Both the position numbers and the translations under genes were made by a program. The notes below the pieces were generated by a model that had not been told where the DNA came from, did no database searches, and saw nothing but the letters and a program-made list of their open reading frames with translations. Below are positions 29,207-38,252 of a stretch of DNA of 41,484 bases, in pieces (the first letter of the stretch is position 1; each line of letters opens with the position of its first letter). The stretch comes from a virus, in IMG/VR virus record IMGVR_UViG_3300010885_057888, positions 1-41,484 of that record; one strand, written 5' to 3'.

Positions 29207-30244
29207 TTAGCTCGTCGGTTGGTAACGGCCTTCACCCTTGGGGTTGAGGCACTCCAACATGGCAAGGGTTTCGCAAAACGCTTCGTAGCTTCCGCCTTCG
29301 TACGGCTTCCGAATCCATGTTGGCTTTCCGCTCTTGCTCTTGGTGGCCTCGCTGCCGGGGCCCCATCGCAATTGCCACATGTTCTGGTGCAGGAAGTATG
29401 TGCAATACGCCTTCTCGACCGCGCCGCCATTCAGCGCCACGTTGTACCAACTGATGCCGGGAAGATCGATCGGACCAAAGTCGGACATGTACCGCTCAAA
29501 GATGCGGTCGATCGTCTTTCCGTTCTTGCTGTACGTAATACCCGTTGCGACTGCGGTGCCGCCGGGAACCAGCGTGGCCTGCGGGTTGAACAACGGAATG
29601 TTGTTGAACGCGCGCTTGGCTTTCTGGCCAGGGAACGCCGTGATTGGATTCTTGCTCTTGGTCACTTGGCCCATGGATTCCAAGATGTCCAAGATGGTGT
29701 TCTCGGTGAGGGAAGCGCTGGCCGTAGTGCTGATGGAGGCGGTCGGCGGTCGGAAATCGACCGGCACCGGGTATAGCGATTGCGCCGAGTTGCTGATCCA
29801 CGAAGCCACGCCACGGGTCTTGTAAGCGGTGGTGGAGCTGCCTTCGACGTGATCCGTGCCTTCAAGAAAAGCGACTTCGATATCGCGGGCCAGCTCTTTG
29901 GTGCGTTTCACCATGTCGCGGCCCAGTTCGTCCTCGATGCCGGCGATGTTGGACACATCTTGGTGCAGTCGGGTGACGCTGGAGGTCTTGGTGAAGTACT
30001 GGATGAGCGCGATCAGTTTGCCGCGGCCGTCACCGGCGGAGGCAAATCCGCTGACGGGGCGACCGTCAACGTGCGCGTTGAGAACCGGATCTTCGTACTT
30101 CTCAGCTTGGTAGTTGTGAAGGACGTTTACCGGCTTGTCCCCGACTGGAAGCCAGTCGAGGAAGGGTGTTTCCATCATCTCGACGTTCGTGATGATGTCT
30201 GCCCAATCTTCCTGATTACCGACGATCTGCGAATATTGCAGCAT
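29207..30244 (-). CDS. Major capsid protein, SU10/DUF5309-like HK97 fold
   Basis: A 345-residue protein. The N terminus (DWADIITNVEMMETPFLDWL) is characteristic of the SU10-type/DUF5309 major capsid group, and further family-like segments are TSSVTRLHQDVSN and the C-terminal YEGGSYEAFCETLAMLE. It assembles the icosahedral shell on the scaffold encoded upstream. No clear Shine-Dalgarno precedes ATG 30244, which is surprising for the most abundant virion protein. Confidence 0.85.
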   Translation of the reverse strand: MLQYSQIVGNQEDWADIITNVEMMETPFLDWLPVGDKPVNVLHNYQAEKYEDPVLNAHVDGRPVSGFASAGDGRGKLIALIQYFTKTSSVTRLHQDVSNIAGIEDELGRDMVKRTKELARDIEVAFLEGTDHVEGSSTTAYKTRGVASWISNSAQSLYPVPVDFRPPTASISTTASASLTENTILDILESMGQVTKSKNPITAFPGQKAKRAFNNIPLFNPQATLVPGGTAVATGITYSKNGKTIDRIFERYMSDFGPIDLPGISWYNVALNGGAVEKAYCTYFLHQNMWQLRWGPGSEATKSKSGKPTWIRKPYEGGSYEAFCETLAMLECLNPKGEGRYQPTS

Positions 30245-30268
30245 GGTGCTTGGAATTGGCGTTTTGAA

Positions 30269-31414
30269 TCACGCTTGCATCGAGGCTTTAACAGCCGCGC
30301 TGGCGTACTTCATAAACCCATCCAACCCTTTCGAACCTCTGAGGTTTGCCCTGGCTTGCTCCAACTCCCCGGGTTTCTCCGGAGGAACAGGGGCCACCCT
30401 GGGAACGGACACCGCTGCTGGCGCCTTCGGCAATGGCTTTGCCGCTGATTTGGCTGCTGGCGCTTTCGCACCTTTGGCCATGTCTTGGTATTGCCGCAAC
30501 CCGAGCGAATAGATTGTGTACTGCTCTAGCCAATCCGGGCGCGATCTCAACGCGGGATACGCTTTGAGAACTTCCTGGATTGTCCCGTGCAACGTGCTGT
30601 CTTCATCTTGCAAGTCAGGGACCACCTGAAGTACGCGTTGAATTGCCTGTTGCTCTTGCTGTACGTGATTGATTCGCCGTGGCGCTGACTCCACTGCCGC
30701 ATTGGCTTTGTCCCGCACTTCTCGCATGTAATCGCGCATCTTCTGCGGCGTCCAAGCCTCGGGATCGCTCCCAAGATTTGCCCCCATGGATCTCAATCTC
30801 TGCTCAACCCGTTCGGGGTCGTGCGTGAGATCTTCGATCAGGGTCCGCATGCGCTCGCTGACGGATCTAGCCTGATCTGCAAGCTGATTGATGGCCTGCG
30901 GATCGGAAATTCCCTCGTACGGATCCTTCTCACCCTTGGGTGTATCGCGCGTTCCGCCGATTTCAATTTGAGCCTGCAGCTCGCGTTCGCGTTGCTTCAG
31001 TTGCTCAACTTGATTTCGGAGTTCCGCTCGTTGCGCCTTGAGTTTCTTTGTCCGTTCAATGGCAGACTTGGGCCATTGTTTGGACTCTGGCTCGGAATCC
31101 GTTTCCCGCGCATCGTGCGTTTCTGCCTCTGCGTTGTCCGTTGTCTCGTCGTTCGAATTGGAAAGAGCTGGCTGAGCTTCGTCCGACCCCGTTTCTCCCG
31201 CCGGTGATTCTTGAGCGGAAGCTGGTGTCGGATCTGGCGTTGTCGCTTTGGCTGGTTCCGTGGGCTGCCCGGACGACCGGAGCTGCTCGGAGATTCGCTT
31301 GGCGATGTCTGCCGTGGTTCGCGGCGTTGAGGCCGGTGGTGCGCTGACATTTGGTGTCGCGGTTGACGCACTGCTCTCCGCGGCTGGCGTCGCGCCAGCG
31401 GTAGTTGGATCCAT
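30269..31414 (-). CDS. Scaffolding protein
   Basis: A 381-residue protein with a disordered, Ala/Thr/Ser/Glu-rich N-terminal third, a strong coiled coil at about 115-150 (SAIERTKKLKAQRAELRNQV), further helices, and an Ala/Pro/Lys-rich linker before a short basic C-terminal helix (residues about 355-381). This is the classic composition of capsid scaffolds, and the gene lies directly before the major capsid gene. Confidence 0.8.
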   Translation of the reverse strand: MDPTTAGATPAAESSASTATPNVSAPPASTPRTTADIAKRISEQLRSSGQPTEPAKATTPDPTPASAQESPAGETGSDEAQPALSNSNDETTDNAEAETHDARETDSEPESKQWPKSAIERTKKLKAQRAELRNQVEQLKQRERELQAQIEIGGTRDTPKGEKDPYEGISDPQAINQLADQARSVSERMRTLIEDLTHDPERVEQRLRSMGANLGSDPEAWTPQKMRDYMREVRDKANAAVESAPRRINHVQQEQQAIQRVLQVVPDLQDEDSTLHGTIQEVLKAYPALRSRPDWLEQYTIYSLGLRQYQDMAKGAKAPAAKSAAKPLPKAPAAVSVPRVAPVPPEKPGELEQARANLRGSKGLDGFMKYASAAVKASMQA

Positions 31415-31463
31415 GCTTCAGGCCCGCATGTGGGCAAAAACGGTTCCGAGGTTTCCCAGAGAA

Positions 31464-31485
31464 GCGCCGGCCACTCGGCCGGCGC
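31464..31485 (-). promoter_or_regulatory. Strong GC hairpin upstream of scaffold/capsid genes
   Basis: GCGCCGGCC, 4-nt loop, GGCCGGCGC: a perfect 9-bp GC stem 50 bp upstream of the scaffold start. No immediate T tract (TTCTCT follows on the minus strand), so it may be an RNA processing or stabilising element. It touches the inverted copy of the 14-bp intergenic element. Confidence 0.6.
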
Positions 31486-31487
31486 CT

Positions 31488-31501
31488 GGGAATCCGCACA
31501 A
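31488..31501 (+). repeat. Intergenic 14-bp element, copy 2 (inverted)
   Basis: GGGAATCCGCACAA on the plus strand, the reverse complement of the first 14 bp of the copies at 20408-20423 and 34083-34098. It lies in the 203-bp gap before the scaffold gene, beside the GC hairpin. That gap has no supported gene. Confidence 0.75.
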
Positions 31502-31617
31502 CGAGCACCGTCAGCTCGCGTGTGCGCTTCGCATAAACCACGCGGCCAACCATCGATCAATTGAACTCTGCGTCGCGGTGTACGAATTGAACGTTAGTGA
31601 ACACTTTCGGTCGTTGT

Positions 31618-31869
31618 TCACTCGGTTGTGTGAGCCTCTGCATGCAATCGAACCAATTCTTCGCGCAACTCCAACAGAATGCCCATGCGTCCACGGGCTC
31701 GATGAACTTCACTGTCTGGGATATTCGGCGCGCAGATGGCGATCTGTTCGATTTGGAGGTTGGTATCCAGAATTCCAAGCAACCCAGTCCAGAGTCGATT
31801 GTTCTGGCTGATTCCACGGAGACCGATGATCACATCTGCCCTCGATTGATCTTGTGCCTGCGGATTCAT
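31618..31869 (-). CDS. Small protein after portal
   Basis: An 83-residue protein from ATG 31869 (ATGA with the portal stop). It is a mixed alpha/beta sequence with a C-terminal amphipathic helix (MGILLELREELVRLHAEAH). The position between portal and scaffold suggests a head-assembly accessory. No family is recognised. Confidence 0.6.
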   Translation of the reverse strand: MNPQAQDQSRADVIIGLRGISQNNRLWTGLLGILDTNLQIEQIAICAPNIPDSEVHRARGRMGILLELREELVRLHAEAHTTE

Positions 31870-34052
31870 GGCTGGTGTCCTTCCGGAGTGACCCCAATTC
31901 GACCAATGGTCTTGTTCTGTTCCTGCTGCACTTGGAATTGGAGCGATTGAACCCACTTGTTGAGCAGTTCACTGAATCGACTCTTGGTCTTGAGAGCCTC
32001 TTGGTACGTCGGATTCGCGGCGATGATCTGCTGTCCGTACTGCAACTTGGTTGCTGCGGTCGGATCTTTCTCGGCGTAACGCGCTTCGTTTCCGAGGAAC
32101 ATCTGGGCGATATCAGTTCGGACCGATTCGTACAGTTGCTGACTGGCGGCCTGGCCTGGAAGCATGAGTTCCTTGGCCCAGCGTGGGTTGATGGTGCGCA
32201 ACTGCAGCTCGACCAATTTGCGGCGGTCAATGGCGCCCGTGGCATCGCTTGGAAGCACTACCTTGGAGACCGCTTCAATCTGCTTTCCGACCAATTCCGG
32301 ATCCAATTCACGCACGTCAAACTCCAGCTGCACGCGCAAAGCGCCCGGCTTGTCGCGGTATTGTTCAAGCCATCCTTCCGGCGCCGAGGTCGCCTTGCTG
32401 AATTCCGCAGACGACATGAAACGCTGAGACAGGGCAACCAGTTGAGCGAAAGCTTGCGTCCACGCCACGAGGAACCCGGACACCATGGAGCTTTGAATCA
32501 ACTGACTACGCTCCGGTGGAACCTTGTCTGAGCGAATCCCAAAGTAGTTGTCGATTTCGTAATCAATGCGATCGATGGCCACAATGGATTCGTTCAGACC
32601 TTGTCCGCTTGGCATGTCCATGAATCGAGGTTCCTTGCCTTGCATTACGGTGTTCTGAACTGCCGGGCCGAATCTAAATTTGGATCCGACCGTCGTCGGA
32701 TAAACATTGACGGGTGGGAGCACGGTGATGGACGTGCGATCGATCATGGCGTCGAGCAGCGACTTCTTCTCGTTCTGCCGCGTCGTGATGATTTCGGGGA
32801 TTCCGCGTGAGCTGGTGAATCTCCGGCAGTGGTACTCACGCGCGCCCGCCACGTAGGGATATTCTCCATGTGGGTAGTCGAGCAACTCGTGCTTGGCATA
32901 CAGTTCGACTCCATTCAGTTGGCAAATGGCAGGATGGATGGTCGTCTTGTAAACGGCGGGGACTCCATCGTCGTCGATACTCTTTCGAACGCAGTGGATG
33001 ATTTCGATGAAGTCCGTCTTGTTGCCTTGCTCCACGCTCTGGGTGTATTGCACACCGCTGTTGCTGAGGGCTGATCCGGGAATCCCTTCGGGCATTGAGT
33101 CGAATGAAATACGGCCCTTGTGCTTGACGGCTTCCTTGATCCAATTCGGATCGTATCCTTCGGTCCGTTCGCGTTCAGACAAAGTGGTTTCTGTCACCCA
33201 TTCGCGCTGAAACCACACGCGGGAACTTTCCACGTCGGTGGTATCATCTGGCGTGAAGATTTCGTCCCATGGTTTGAGGGCCATGATGGAAGGGCCGTCT
33301 TTGGAAACGTAGGGGACTGCGATGGATGTCTGCTGTTTGGTTCGCAACTCCCTCAGAGCACGCCTTAACGTCTTGTCGCTGACCGGCGGAATCTCCACTT
33401 CGAAACTCGCTTCGAGGTTCTGACGTGCGTAGGCATCGTAGATAAACTTCAATTGCTGAAGCGCTACGCTCTCGAGTTCGGGTTCGAGCACTGTCTGAGC
33501 CAGCGTGCTCAAATCCGGCTGATCCGGCATTGCCTGGCTCAACTGTGCTGCCAGCATCACCAGTTCCTGTAGCGTCACGGTCTGCCTCCGTAACGATAGG
33601 CGCTGTTCCCAGGTGGGATGCAGAACAAACCATCCGTAAGTCTGCATGTACTGGGCGGACAACTCTACTTCTCGGGTCAACTGCGAAGTCATCTTCTCGA
33701 ACACGAAGTACTCGACTAGGCGTGTGCAATACGTGCCGATGTCGTCGTCGGCTGCCTTCTGCTTCGTGGTGGCTCGCCAGAACGCTTCCTTCAGGGTGGC
33801 GACCGTTTCGCCGATCAAACGATCGGCTACCATGGGGCGCGTGTCGGATGCGCCTTCCCATGGAAAGGCTTTGATGGATCCGCTGTCGTGTTTGCGGCCG
33901 TCGGCGTTCTGTCCGGTCCAGCGACAGAAGCGAATGTCATCGGCGACAACCGGGTAGTTGCGGCGGTTCTTTCCGATTTTGTTCCACTCGTGCTGGAGGG
34001 CGGCGATGTCGGGTGTGGTCTCGGCGTGCGAGATTGGGTCTGGCGTGTCCAT
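31866..34052 (-). CDS. Portal protein (podovirus type, large)
   Basis: A 728-residue protein from ATG 34052; an in-frame ATG 46 codons upstream overlaps the HTH gene and is less likely. Features of large podoviral portals include the segment with FPWEGASDTRPMVADRLI, repeated helical hairpins, a wing with PYVAGAREYHCRRFTSSRGI, and a long Gln/Glu-rich C-terminal helix region (barrel). It forms the dodecameric DNA channel and docks the terminase encoded upstream. Confidence 0.85.
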   Translation of the reverse strand: MDTPDPISHAETTPDIAALQHEWNKIGKNRRNYPVVADDIRFCRWTGQNADGRKHDSGSIKAFPWEGASDTRPMVADRLIGETVATLKEAFWRATTKQKAADDDIGTYCTRLVEYFVFEKMTSQLTREVELSAQYMQTYGWFVLHPTWEQRLSLRRQTVTLQELVMLAAQLSQAMPDQPDLSTLAQTVLEPELESVALQQLKFIYDAYARQNLEASFEVEIPPVSDKTLRRALRELRTKQQTSIAVPYVSKDGPSIMALKPWDEIFTPDDTTDVESSRVWFQREWVTETTLSERERTEGYDPNWIKEAVKHKGRISFDSMPEGIPGSALSNSGVQYTQSVEQGNKTDFIEIIHCVRKSIDDDGVPAVYKTTIHPAICQLNGVELYAKHELLDYPHGEYPYVAGAREYHCRRFTSSRGIPEIITTRQNEKKSLLDAMIDRTSITVLPPVNVYPTTVGSKFRFGPAVQNTVMQGKEPRFMDMPSGQGLNESIVAIDRIDYEIDNYFGIRSDKVPPERSQLIQSSMVSGFLVAWTQAFAQLVALSQRFMSSAEFSKATSAPEGWLEQYRDKPGALRVQLEFDVRELDPELVGKQIEAVSKVVLPSDATGAIDRRKLVELQLRTINPRWAKELMLPGQAASQQLYESVRTDIAQMFLGNEARYAEKDPTAATKLQYGQQIIAANPTYQEALKTKSRFSELLNKWVQSLQFQVQQEQNKTIGRIGVTPEGHQP

Positions 34053-34082
34053 TGGATTTCGGAGGACACGGGCCGGCGGCGT

Positions 34083-34098
34083 TTGTGCGGATTCCCGG
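34083..34098 (-). repeat. Intergenic 16-bp element, copy 3 (upstream of portal)
   Basis: TTGTGCGGATTCCCGG on the plus strand, identical to 20408-20423. It lies in the 59-bp gap between the HTH gene and the portal start, the same position relative to the next gene as copy 1. Confidence 0.8.
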
Positions 34099-34111
34099 GT
34101 GGTGCTGTACC

Positions 34112-34297
34112 TCAGCGGCGATTCTCCTGCAACAGCAATTCGATCTGGCGGCGACGGTACTTCGGGCGTTGAAGCCCACCCAGGCGACATTGAATCGATG
34201 GATTGGCGACAACAAATCGTGCGAATGTCGCACGGTGCTTTATGTCGAGCATCGACATGGCTGTCTTTGCGCTAACGAGTTCCGGTTCGGTCGGCAT
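34112..34297 (-). CDS. Small HTH protein (excisionase/AlpA-like) between terminase and portal
   Basis: A 61-residue protein starting in a TAATG overlap with the large-terminase stop. The segment VSAKTAMSMLDIKHRATFAR with RLGGLQRPKYRRRQIELLL has the short winged-helix layout of AlpA/excisionase-like regulators. It may be the recombination directionality factor, a late regulator, or a small packaging protein; its position within the packaging genes favours the last. Confidence 0.5.
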   Translation of the reverse strand: MPTEPELVSAKTAMSMLDIKHRATFARFVVANPSIQCRLGGLQRPKYRRRQIELLLQENRR

Positions 34298-36132
34298 TAG
34301 TAGGATCCTCCTCCGTTGCTCCCAAAGGTTTGCGGCGCGTAGTACTGGCAACCGTGCTTGGCGGCCATGCGCATGCAGTCAATGGGATCTTTGGTGGCAC
34401 CATCTTCGCCATCCGCACCCGTCCAGGTGAGGAGCGCAAAGATCAAATTCTTGCAGTCGTTGGTCACAAACATGCGGGGTCCACGTTCAGGCCCGTGGCT
34501 CAGCATGTCGTTGATGAAACTGATTCCGATCTCGTCTTTCACTGCGCTGGCGGGTCCCGCTGCGAAGTCCATGCCAGGCACCAAGACGCGGCCGGAGGCG
34601 TCTACAGTCGATTCCGCCAACACTTCGAGCAGAGTTTGCTGGCCGTCTTCACCCAATGACTTAATGCCGGCCGGCCGTGGGTCAAGTAACCGCTCGGACA
34701 CTTCCTCGACGCGTTCACCCCGCATGACGGCGTTGTCCAGATCTGGATGGTTGACCCATCCTTCCGCGCGAAGCACGAGCCGCTTGTAATCGCTGAAGCT
34801 TCGTCCGCCGCCGGCTTTCTGGGCGGGACCTTGCCGTCCGTCCGGTTTGTCGCCTGGTACAGCCCATTCACCCACGGTCTGATGGTCTGGCCATTCTCTG
34901 TAGAAGAACCAGCGGTTGTTGGCATCAACCAGCAACCAGAGCAAAAACCAATTCCGGCGGCCGTGTGGGTCTCCCAGCAGATACCGCGTGCCGCGTTGAG
35001 GAACGCGCTCGGATGAGATGACGTGAATCTTTTTGTCAAACCGCGGGAACACCCGCATGGCGCGCTTGGTTGGCCAACCCCACAGACGCTCCAGGGCAAA
35101 GTCCGTGTTGCCGTTCATCGCGCTGGTGATGATCGCCTGACGACCGGTCAGGTACGGATTCATCAGGGTGGGGCATACGATCACATACCGCCCTGCGGCA
35201 GATGATTTCAGGACGAAGGGAACATGCCCCGGCTTGCAACCATCGACGTAGTCGCGATTCTCGGGCAGAAGCCACTCCGTAAATTCGTACGTCTCGCGTG
35301 GATGCCATGGACTGGGCCAGCGGTAGGTAATATCGCGCACGGGCAATTCTTCCAACACCTCGGCACCGTCGACGTACTCGGCGACTGTCTCGGTAAACCC
35401 ATTGACCGGCGTGAACGTGGAAATCAGCACGCCATTGGCTTTGTGAACACGGAAGCGTTGGGTTCGTACCAGCTCCACGGGCGGTGGTTCGTCGTTGATG
35501 ACGAGCTTGGCTTCACCACCTTCGGCGCTCGTCTTGTCTTGTTCCCACCCCTTGTAGGAAAACATGAGGCACTTGCTGCTGTTGGGTAGGACAAACACCA
35601 TCTCCGAGAATCCCGTGGCAACGCTGTACGAGATCTTTGTCACTCCACCTTGTTTCTTCACTCCTCGCAGGGCAGGGGGCATATATTTGTACATGCTGGG
35701 CTGCTGGTAATTGATCGAAGTCTTCTCGTTCTGTGAGAAAGCTCTGGCTTCTGTGCGCGGGCGCTTCATGAGCGTCTCGACAATCAGCTTTCCGCCCATG
35801 TCCGTCTTGCCGGATCCGTTTCCACCCAGCATCAGAATATCGTTGGCTTTGTGGGTGACGCCTTGTGGATCGACGTACGTTCCTTCGATCAACTTGCGGA
35901 GGATGCGCATGGGTGGCGGCTCCCATCCATTGGACAACGGATCGTGAATCTCGCATTGGATCAAATGCTCGCGCCGATCGTTCCATCCGGAAATGACATC
36001 GATGGCGCTCTTGGCTCCGCCGGGATGACGCCCGACGTAATCAAGGATTTCCGCATTGGTCGGCATGTGCTGCGTGGGCCAATTTGTCCACGAAAGGCCT
36101 GCGACCTGAAGTTGGTCGGATTGTTCGTTCAT
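34297..36132 (-). CDS. terL: Terminase large subunit
   Basis: A 611-residue packaging motor. Walker A is GGNGSGKT (residues 103-110), Walker B is KLVINDE (209-215), and the C-terminal RNase H-like nuclease starts with a strand carrying LLGDPHGRRNW (about 395) and ends with a further acidic segment (DPIDCMRM). It cuts and pumps DNA into the capsid through the portal. ATG 36132 lacks a Shine-Dalgarno and overlaps the zinc-ribbon gene by 92 nt; ATG 36066 is an alternative start. Confidence 0.92.
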   Translation of the reverse strand: MNEQSDQLQVAGLSWTNWPTQHMPTNAEILDYVGRHPGGAKSAIDVISGWNDRREHLIQCEIHDPLSNGWEPPPMRILRKLIEGTYVDPQGVTHKANDILMLGGNGSGKTDMGGKLIVETLMKRPRTEARAFSQNEKTSINYQQPSMYKYMPPALRGVKKQGGVTKISYSVATGFSEMVFVLPNSSKCLMFSYKGWEQDKTSAEGGEAKLVINDEPPPVELVRTQRFRVHKANGVLISTFTPVNGFTETVAEYVDGAEVLEELPVRDITYRWPSPWHPRETYEFTEWLLPENRDYVDGCKPGHVPFVLKSSAAGRYVIVCPTLMNPYLTGRQAIITSAMNGNTDFALERLWGWPTKRAMRVFPRFDKKIHVISSERVPQRGTRYLLGDPHGRRNWFLLWLLVDANNRWFFYREWPDHQTVGEWAVPGDKPDGRQGPAQKAGGGRSFSDYKRLVLRAEGWVNHPDLDNAVMRGERVEEVSERLLDPRPAGIKSLGEDGQQTLLEVLAESTVDASGRVLVPGMDFAAGPASAVKDEIGISFINDMLSHGPERGPRMFVTNDCKNLIFALLTWTGADGEDGATKDPIDCMRMAAKHGCQYYAPQTFGSNGGGSY

Positions 36133-36238
36133 CGAGACGGCGTTGTAGATCCAGTTTGATGCAGCGGGCGCAGACCCAATCGTTGTCGAATCTTCGCTCC
36201 GCTGGCTTTCCGCAGGCGCACTCTTTGGGTTTGGTCAA
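36041..36238 (-). CDS. Small zinc-ribbon protein with TTG start
   Basis: A 65-residue protein. Cys pairs CACGKP and CARC, 13 residues apart, form a likely zinc knuckle, followed by a basic helix (KLDLQRRLDERTIR). The start is inferred as TTG 36238, overlapping the previous stop as TTGA, which fits the coupling style of the genome. The 92-nt overlap with the terminase is large; either the terminase starts later or both are read. Confidence 0.5.
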   Translation of the reverse strand: MTKPKECACGKPAERRFDNDWVCARCIKLDLQRRLDERTIRPTSGRRPFVDKLAHAAHADQCGNP

Positions 36239-36612
36239 TCCAGACTGAGCACAAATGCCAACGGATTTCGGCGGTGGCAGTGTTGCCATGCGATCAGATC
36301 GCATGCGGCTTCGAGCTGATTGGATTTGGCTGATTGATCCTGAATCCATTGGGTGACTTCGCTTGTTTGGTTGGTGGCATAGGCAATGATTCTGTCCTGC
36401 TCGGACTGAAGCCTCGGCTTGATCTGTTTCACAAACCACGCGTTGGGAGGTGGCGTCCGCATGTATCGATCCATTGCCATTTTGATGATCTGGGCTCGGT
36501 TGGCTTTGACCCGTTCTATGACATCCGGTGCAGTGTCAGGTGGCAGCTTCGGCACTGCGGAGTCTTTGGTGTGTTCGAATCGGATGAGATCGGCTATTTC
36601 CCATTCGGTCAT
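36235..36612 (-). CDS. Protein preceding terminase, unknown function
   Basis: A 125-residue helical protein, overlapping the helicase stop as ATGA. It contains ERVKANRAQIIKMAMDRYM and a C-terminal aromatic/His stretch. There is no clear HTH, but the position just before terL, in a genome without another adjacent small-terminase candidate, makes small terminase one possibility. Confidence 0.55.
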   Translation of the reverse strand: MTEWEIADLIRFEHTKDSAVPKLPPDTAPDVIERVKANRAQIIKMAMDRYMRTPPPNAWFVKQIKPRLQSEQDRIIAYATNQTSEVTQWIQDQSAKSNQLEAACDLIAWQHCHRRNPLAFVLSLD

Positions 36613-38252
36613 ATTTCAAGGCCTTCGACGGACTTGGGTTTGTTGGATTCCTTCTTCCCGTAATCTTCGCTGTATGCGTCCACGAAACGCGTCGTTCTGC
36701 GTTGCAGTACGAGTTCGCATGGGCCTGTGGCGCCATTGCGATTCTTCGCGACGGTCATCTGGACAAAGCTCAACTCGCGCTGCCACGAGGCTGGATACTC
36801 AACCTTGTTGCCTCCAACTTCCTCTGCGGCCACCAACTTTGGGCCATCGATCCATCCACAATCCTTCTCGTTGTCCTTGTTGGGCTTTGGGGCGTCGGCC
36901 TCGTGGTACTGAATCCACTTCATGTCATGGTACGATTTCGGATCCAGCTTGGGTGTCCACAGTAGCCCGATGACATCCGCGTTCTGCGAAATGCGGTCAC
37001 TCTCGCGGATGTCGCTCATGCGGGGTTCGCGTGGCGTTCGATCCTTCTCGCTGTCGCGATTGAGCTGTGCGAGTGCGACGACAGAGATGTCCAGATCTTT
37101 GGCCGTGCGTTTGATCCAATCGGCAACCTCGGCAACCTCTTCTTCGCGACTGGCTCCGCGGCGGGTGCCCCTCATGAGTTGAATGTAATCCACAATTGCC
37201 AGGCTGATTCCTCGCTCGCGTTTGGCGCGTCGCACGCTGGCGTAGAAGTCCCGTCCGCTGAGATCCGTTCGATCGTCGACAAACAGTCGATTCTTGTAGG
37301 ACGACAATTCGCCGTATCCCTTCAGTAGCTTGGGCTCGTCGCTGGCGCTGATGAATCCATTTCGGAGTTTGAGGGTATCGACACGAGCGGTCACACCAAC
37401 AAATCGATTGAGCAGGCTCTGCCGTCCCATTTCAATCGACCAGAATCCAACACCGTGACCGCAACGGAGCACGTTGACGGCAAGAGTCACTCCAAGGGAA
37501 GTCTTGCCCACGCTGGGACGTGCGGCAATGACCACGAGTTCGCCGGGTTGGAGTCCGCACGTCATGTTGTTGAACATGTGCAGATTGGTGTCGAGGCCAG
37601 TAATGCTCTGGCGCCCGTTCTTTCGACGCTCAAGCACCGTGACGAATTCCTTCAGATCGTCCGTGATCGGCTTCAGCTTGTCTTCAGATCCGGTGTCATT
37701 GATCCGCAGCGCCTCTGCCTGCACTTTGGAAACGACCTCGGCAGCGTCCACGGCCGTCTTGGCTTGCGCTATCGCGTCGTGGCCAAACCGAATGACGTGA
37801 CGAAGCGTTGCCTTCTCGCAGACGATCTTGACGTAGTAGTCGAGATGCGAAGCTGATGGGACTGAGTCGCCAAGATTGCTGAGGTAGACCAAACCACCAA
37901 CCTGCTCCAATTCCTGATAGTCTTTCAGGTTGCTCTGCAATGTCAGAAGGTTGATTGGAATCTGCTGTTCCCACATCGATCGCAATCGAGCCCACAGCAT
38001 CTTGTGCCGGAGGTCATAAAACGCGGTGTCCTCAAACTTTCCAATCTGCTCAGCAGCGGCATCGATGGCGGTCGATGGTTCCAATATGCAGCATCCAAGC
38101 ACACCTTGTTCTGCTTCGATAGAATGCGGTGGGAGTTCAGGCTCAGGCGTCGGATTGTGACGATGTCGGCGCCTTTGTGGTGCCTGGTGGGTTTGCTCAT
38201 CCGGCAGTTCTGATGAGGCGGGGAGCGAATCGAATGGGATGTCGTCAATCAT
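36609..38252 (-). CDS. dnaB: Replicative DNA helicase, DnaB-type
   Basis: A 547-residue hexameric helicase. The N-terminal DnaB domain starts at PHSIEAEQGVLGC (residues 42-54), a linker follows, and the RecA-like motor carries Walker A ARPSVGKT (244-251) and Walker B LAIVDYIQLM (351-360), with a DnaB-type motif 4 region (VVALAQLNRDSEKDRTPREP). It unwinds DNA 5' to 3' at the phage fork and is probably loaded by the initiator encoded upstream in the same operon. Confidence 0.92.
   Translation of the reverse strand: MIDDIPFDSLPASSELPDEQTHQAPQRRRHRHNPTPEPELPPHSIEAEQGVLGCCILEPSTAIDAAAEQIGKFEDTAFYDLRHKMLWARLRSMWEQQIPINLLTLQSNLKDYQELEQVGGLVYLSNLGDSVPSASHLDYYVKIVCEKATLRHVIRFGHDAIAQAKTAVDAAEVVSKVQAEALRINDTGSEDKLKPITDDLKEFVTVLERRKNGRQSITGLDTNLHMFNNMTCGLQPGELVVIAARPSVGKTSLGVTLAVNVLRCGHGVGFWSIEMGRQSLLNRFVGVTARVDTLKLRNGFISASDEPKLLKGYGELSSYKNRLFVDDRTDLSGRDFYASVRRAKRERGISLAIVDYIQLMRGTRRGASREEEVAEVADWIKRTAKDLDISVVALAQLNRDSEKDRTPREPRMSDIRESDRISQNADVIGLLWTPKLDPKSYHDMKWIQYHEADAPKPNKDNEKDCGWIDGPKLVAAEEVGGNKVEYPASWQRELSFVQMTVAKNRNGATGPCELVLQRRTTRFVDAYSEDYGKKESNKPKSVEGLEI

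Noticed and set aside
19220-30244. Diversity-generating retroelement or CRISPR array associated with tail genes
   Set aside because: No reverse transcriptase, no template/variable repeat pair and no regularly spaced repeats were seen; the tail-fibre and tailspike duplications are ordinary domain repeats.
31056-31553. A 165-residue basic protein overlapping the scaffold gene
   Set aside because: It covers 360 bp of the scaffold in another frame and has shadow-like composition; only the untranslated-looking gap is left for it.
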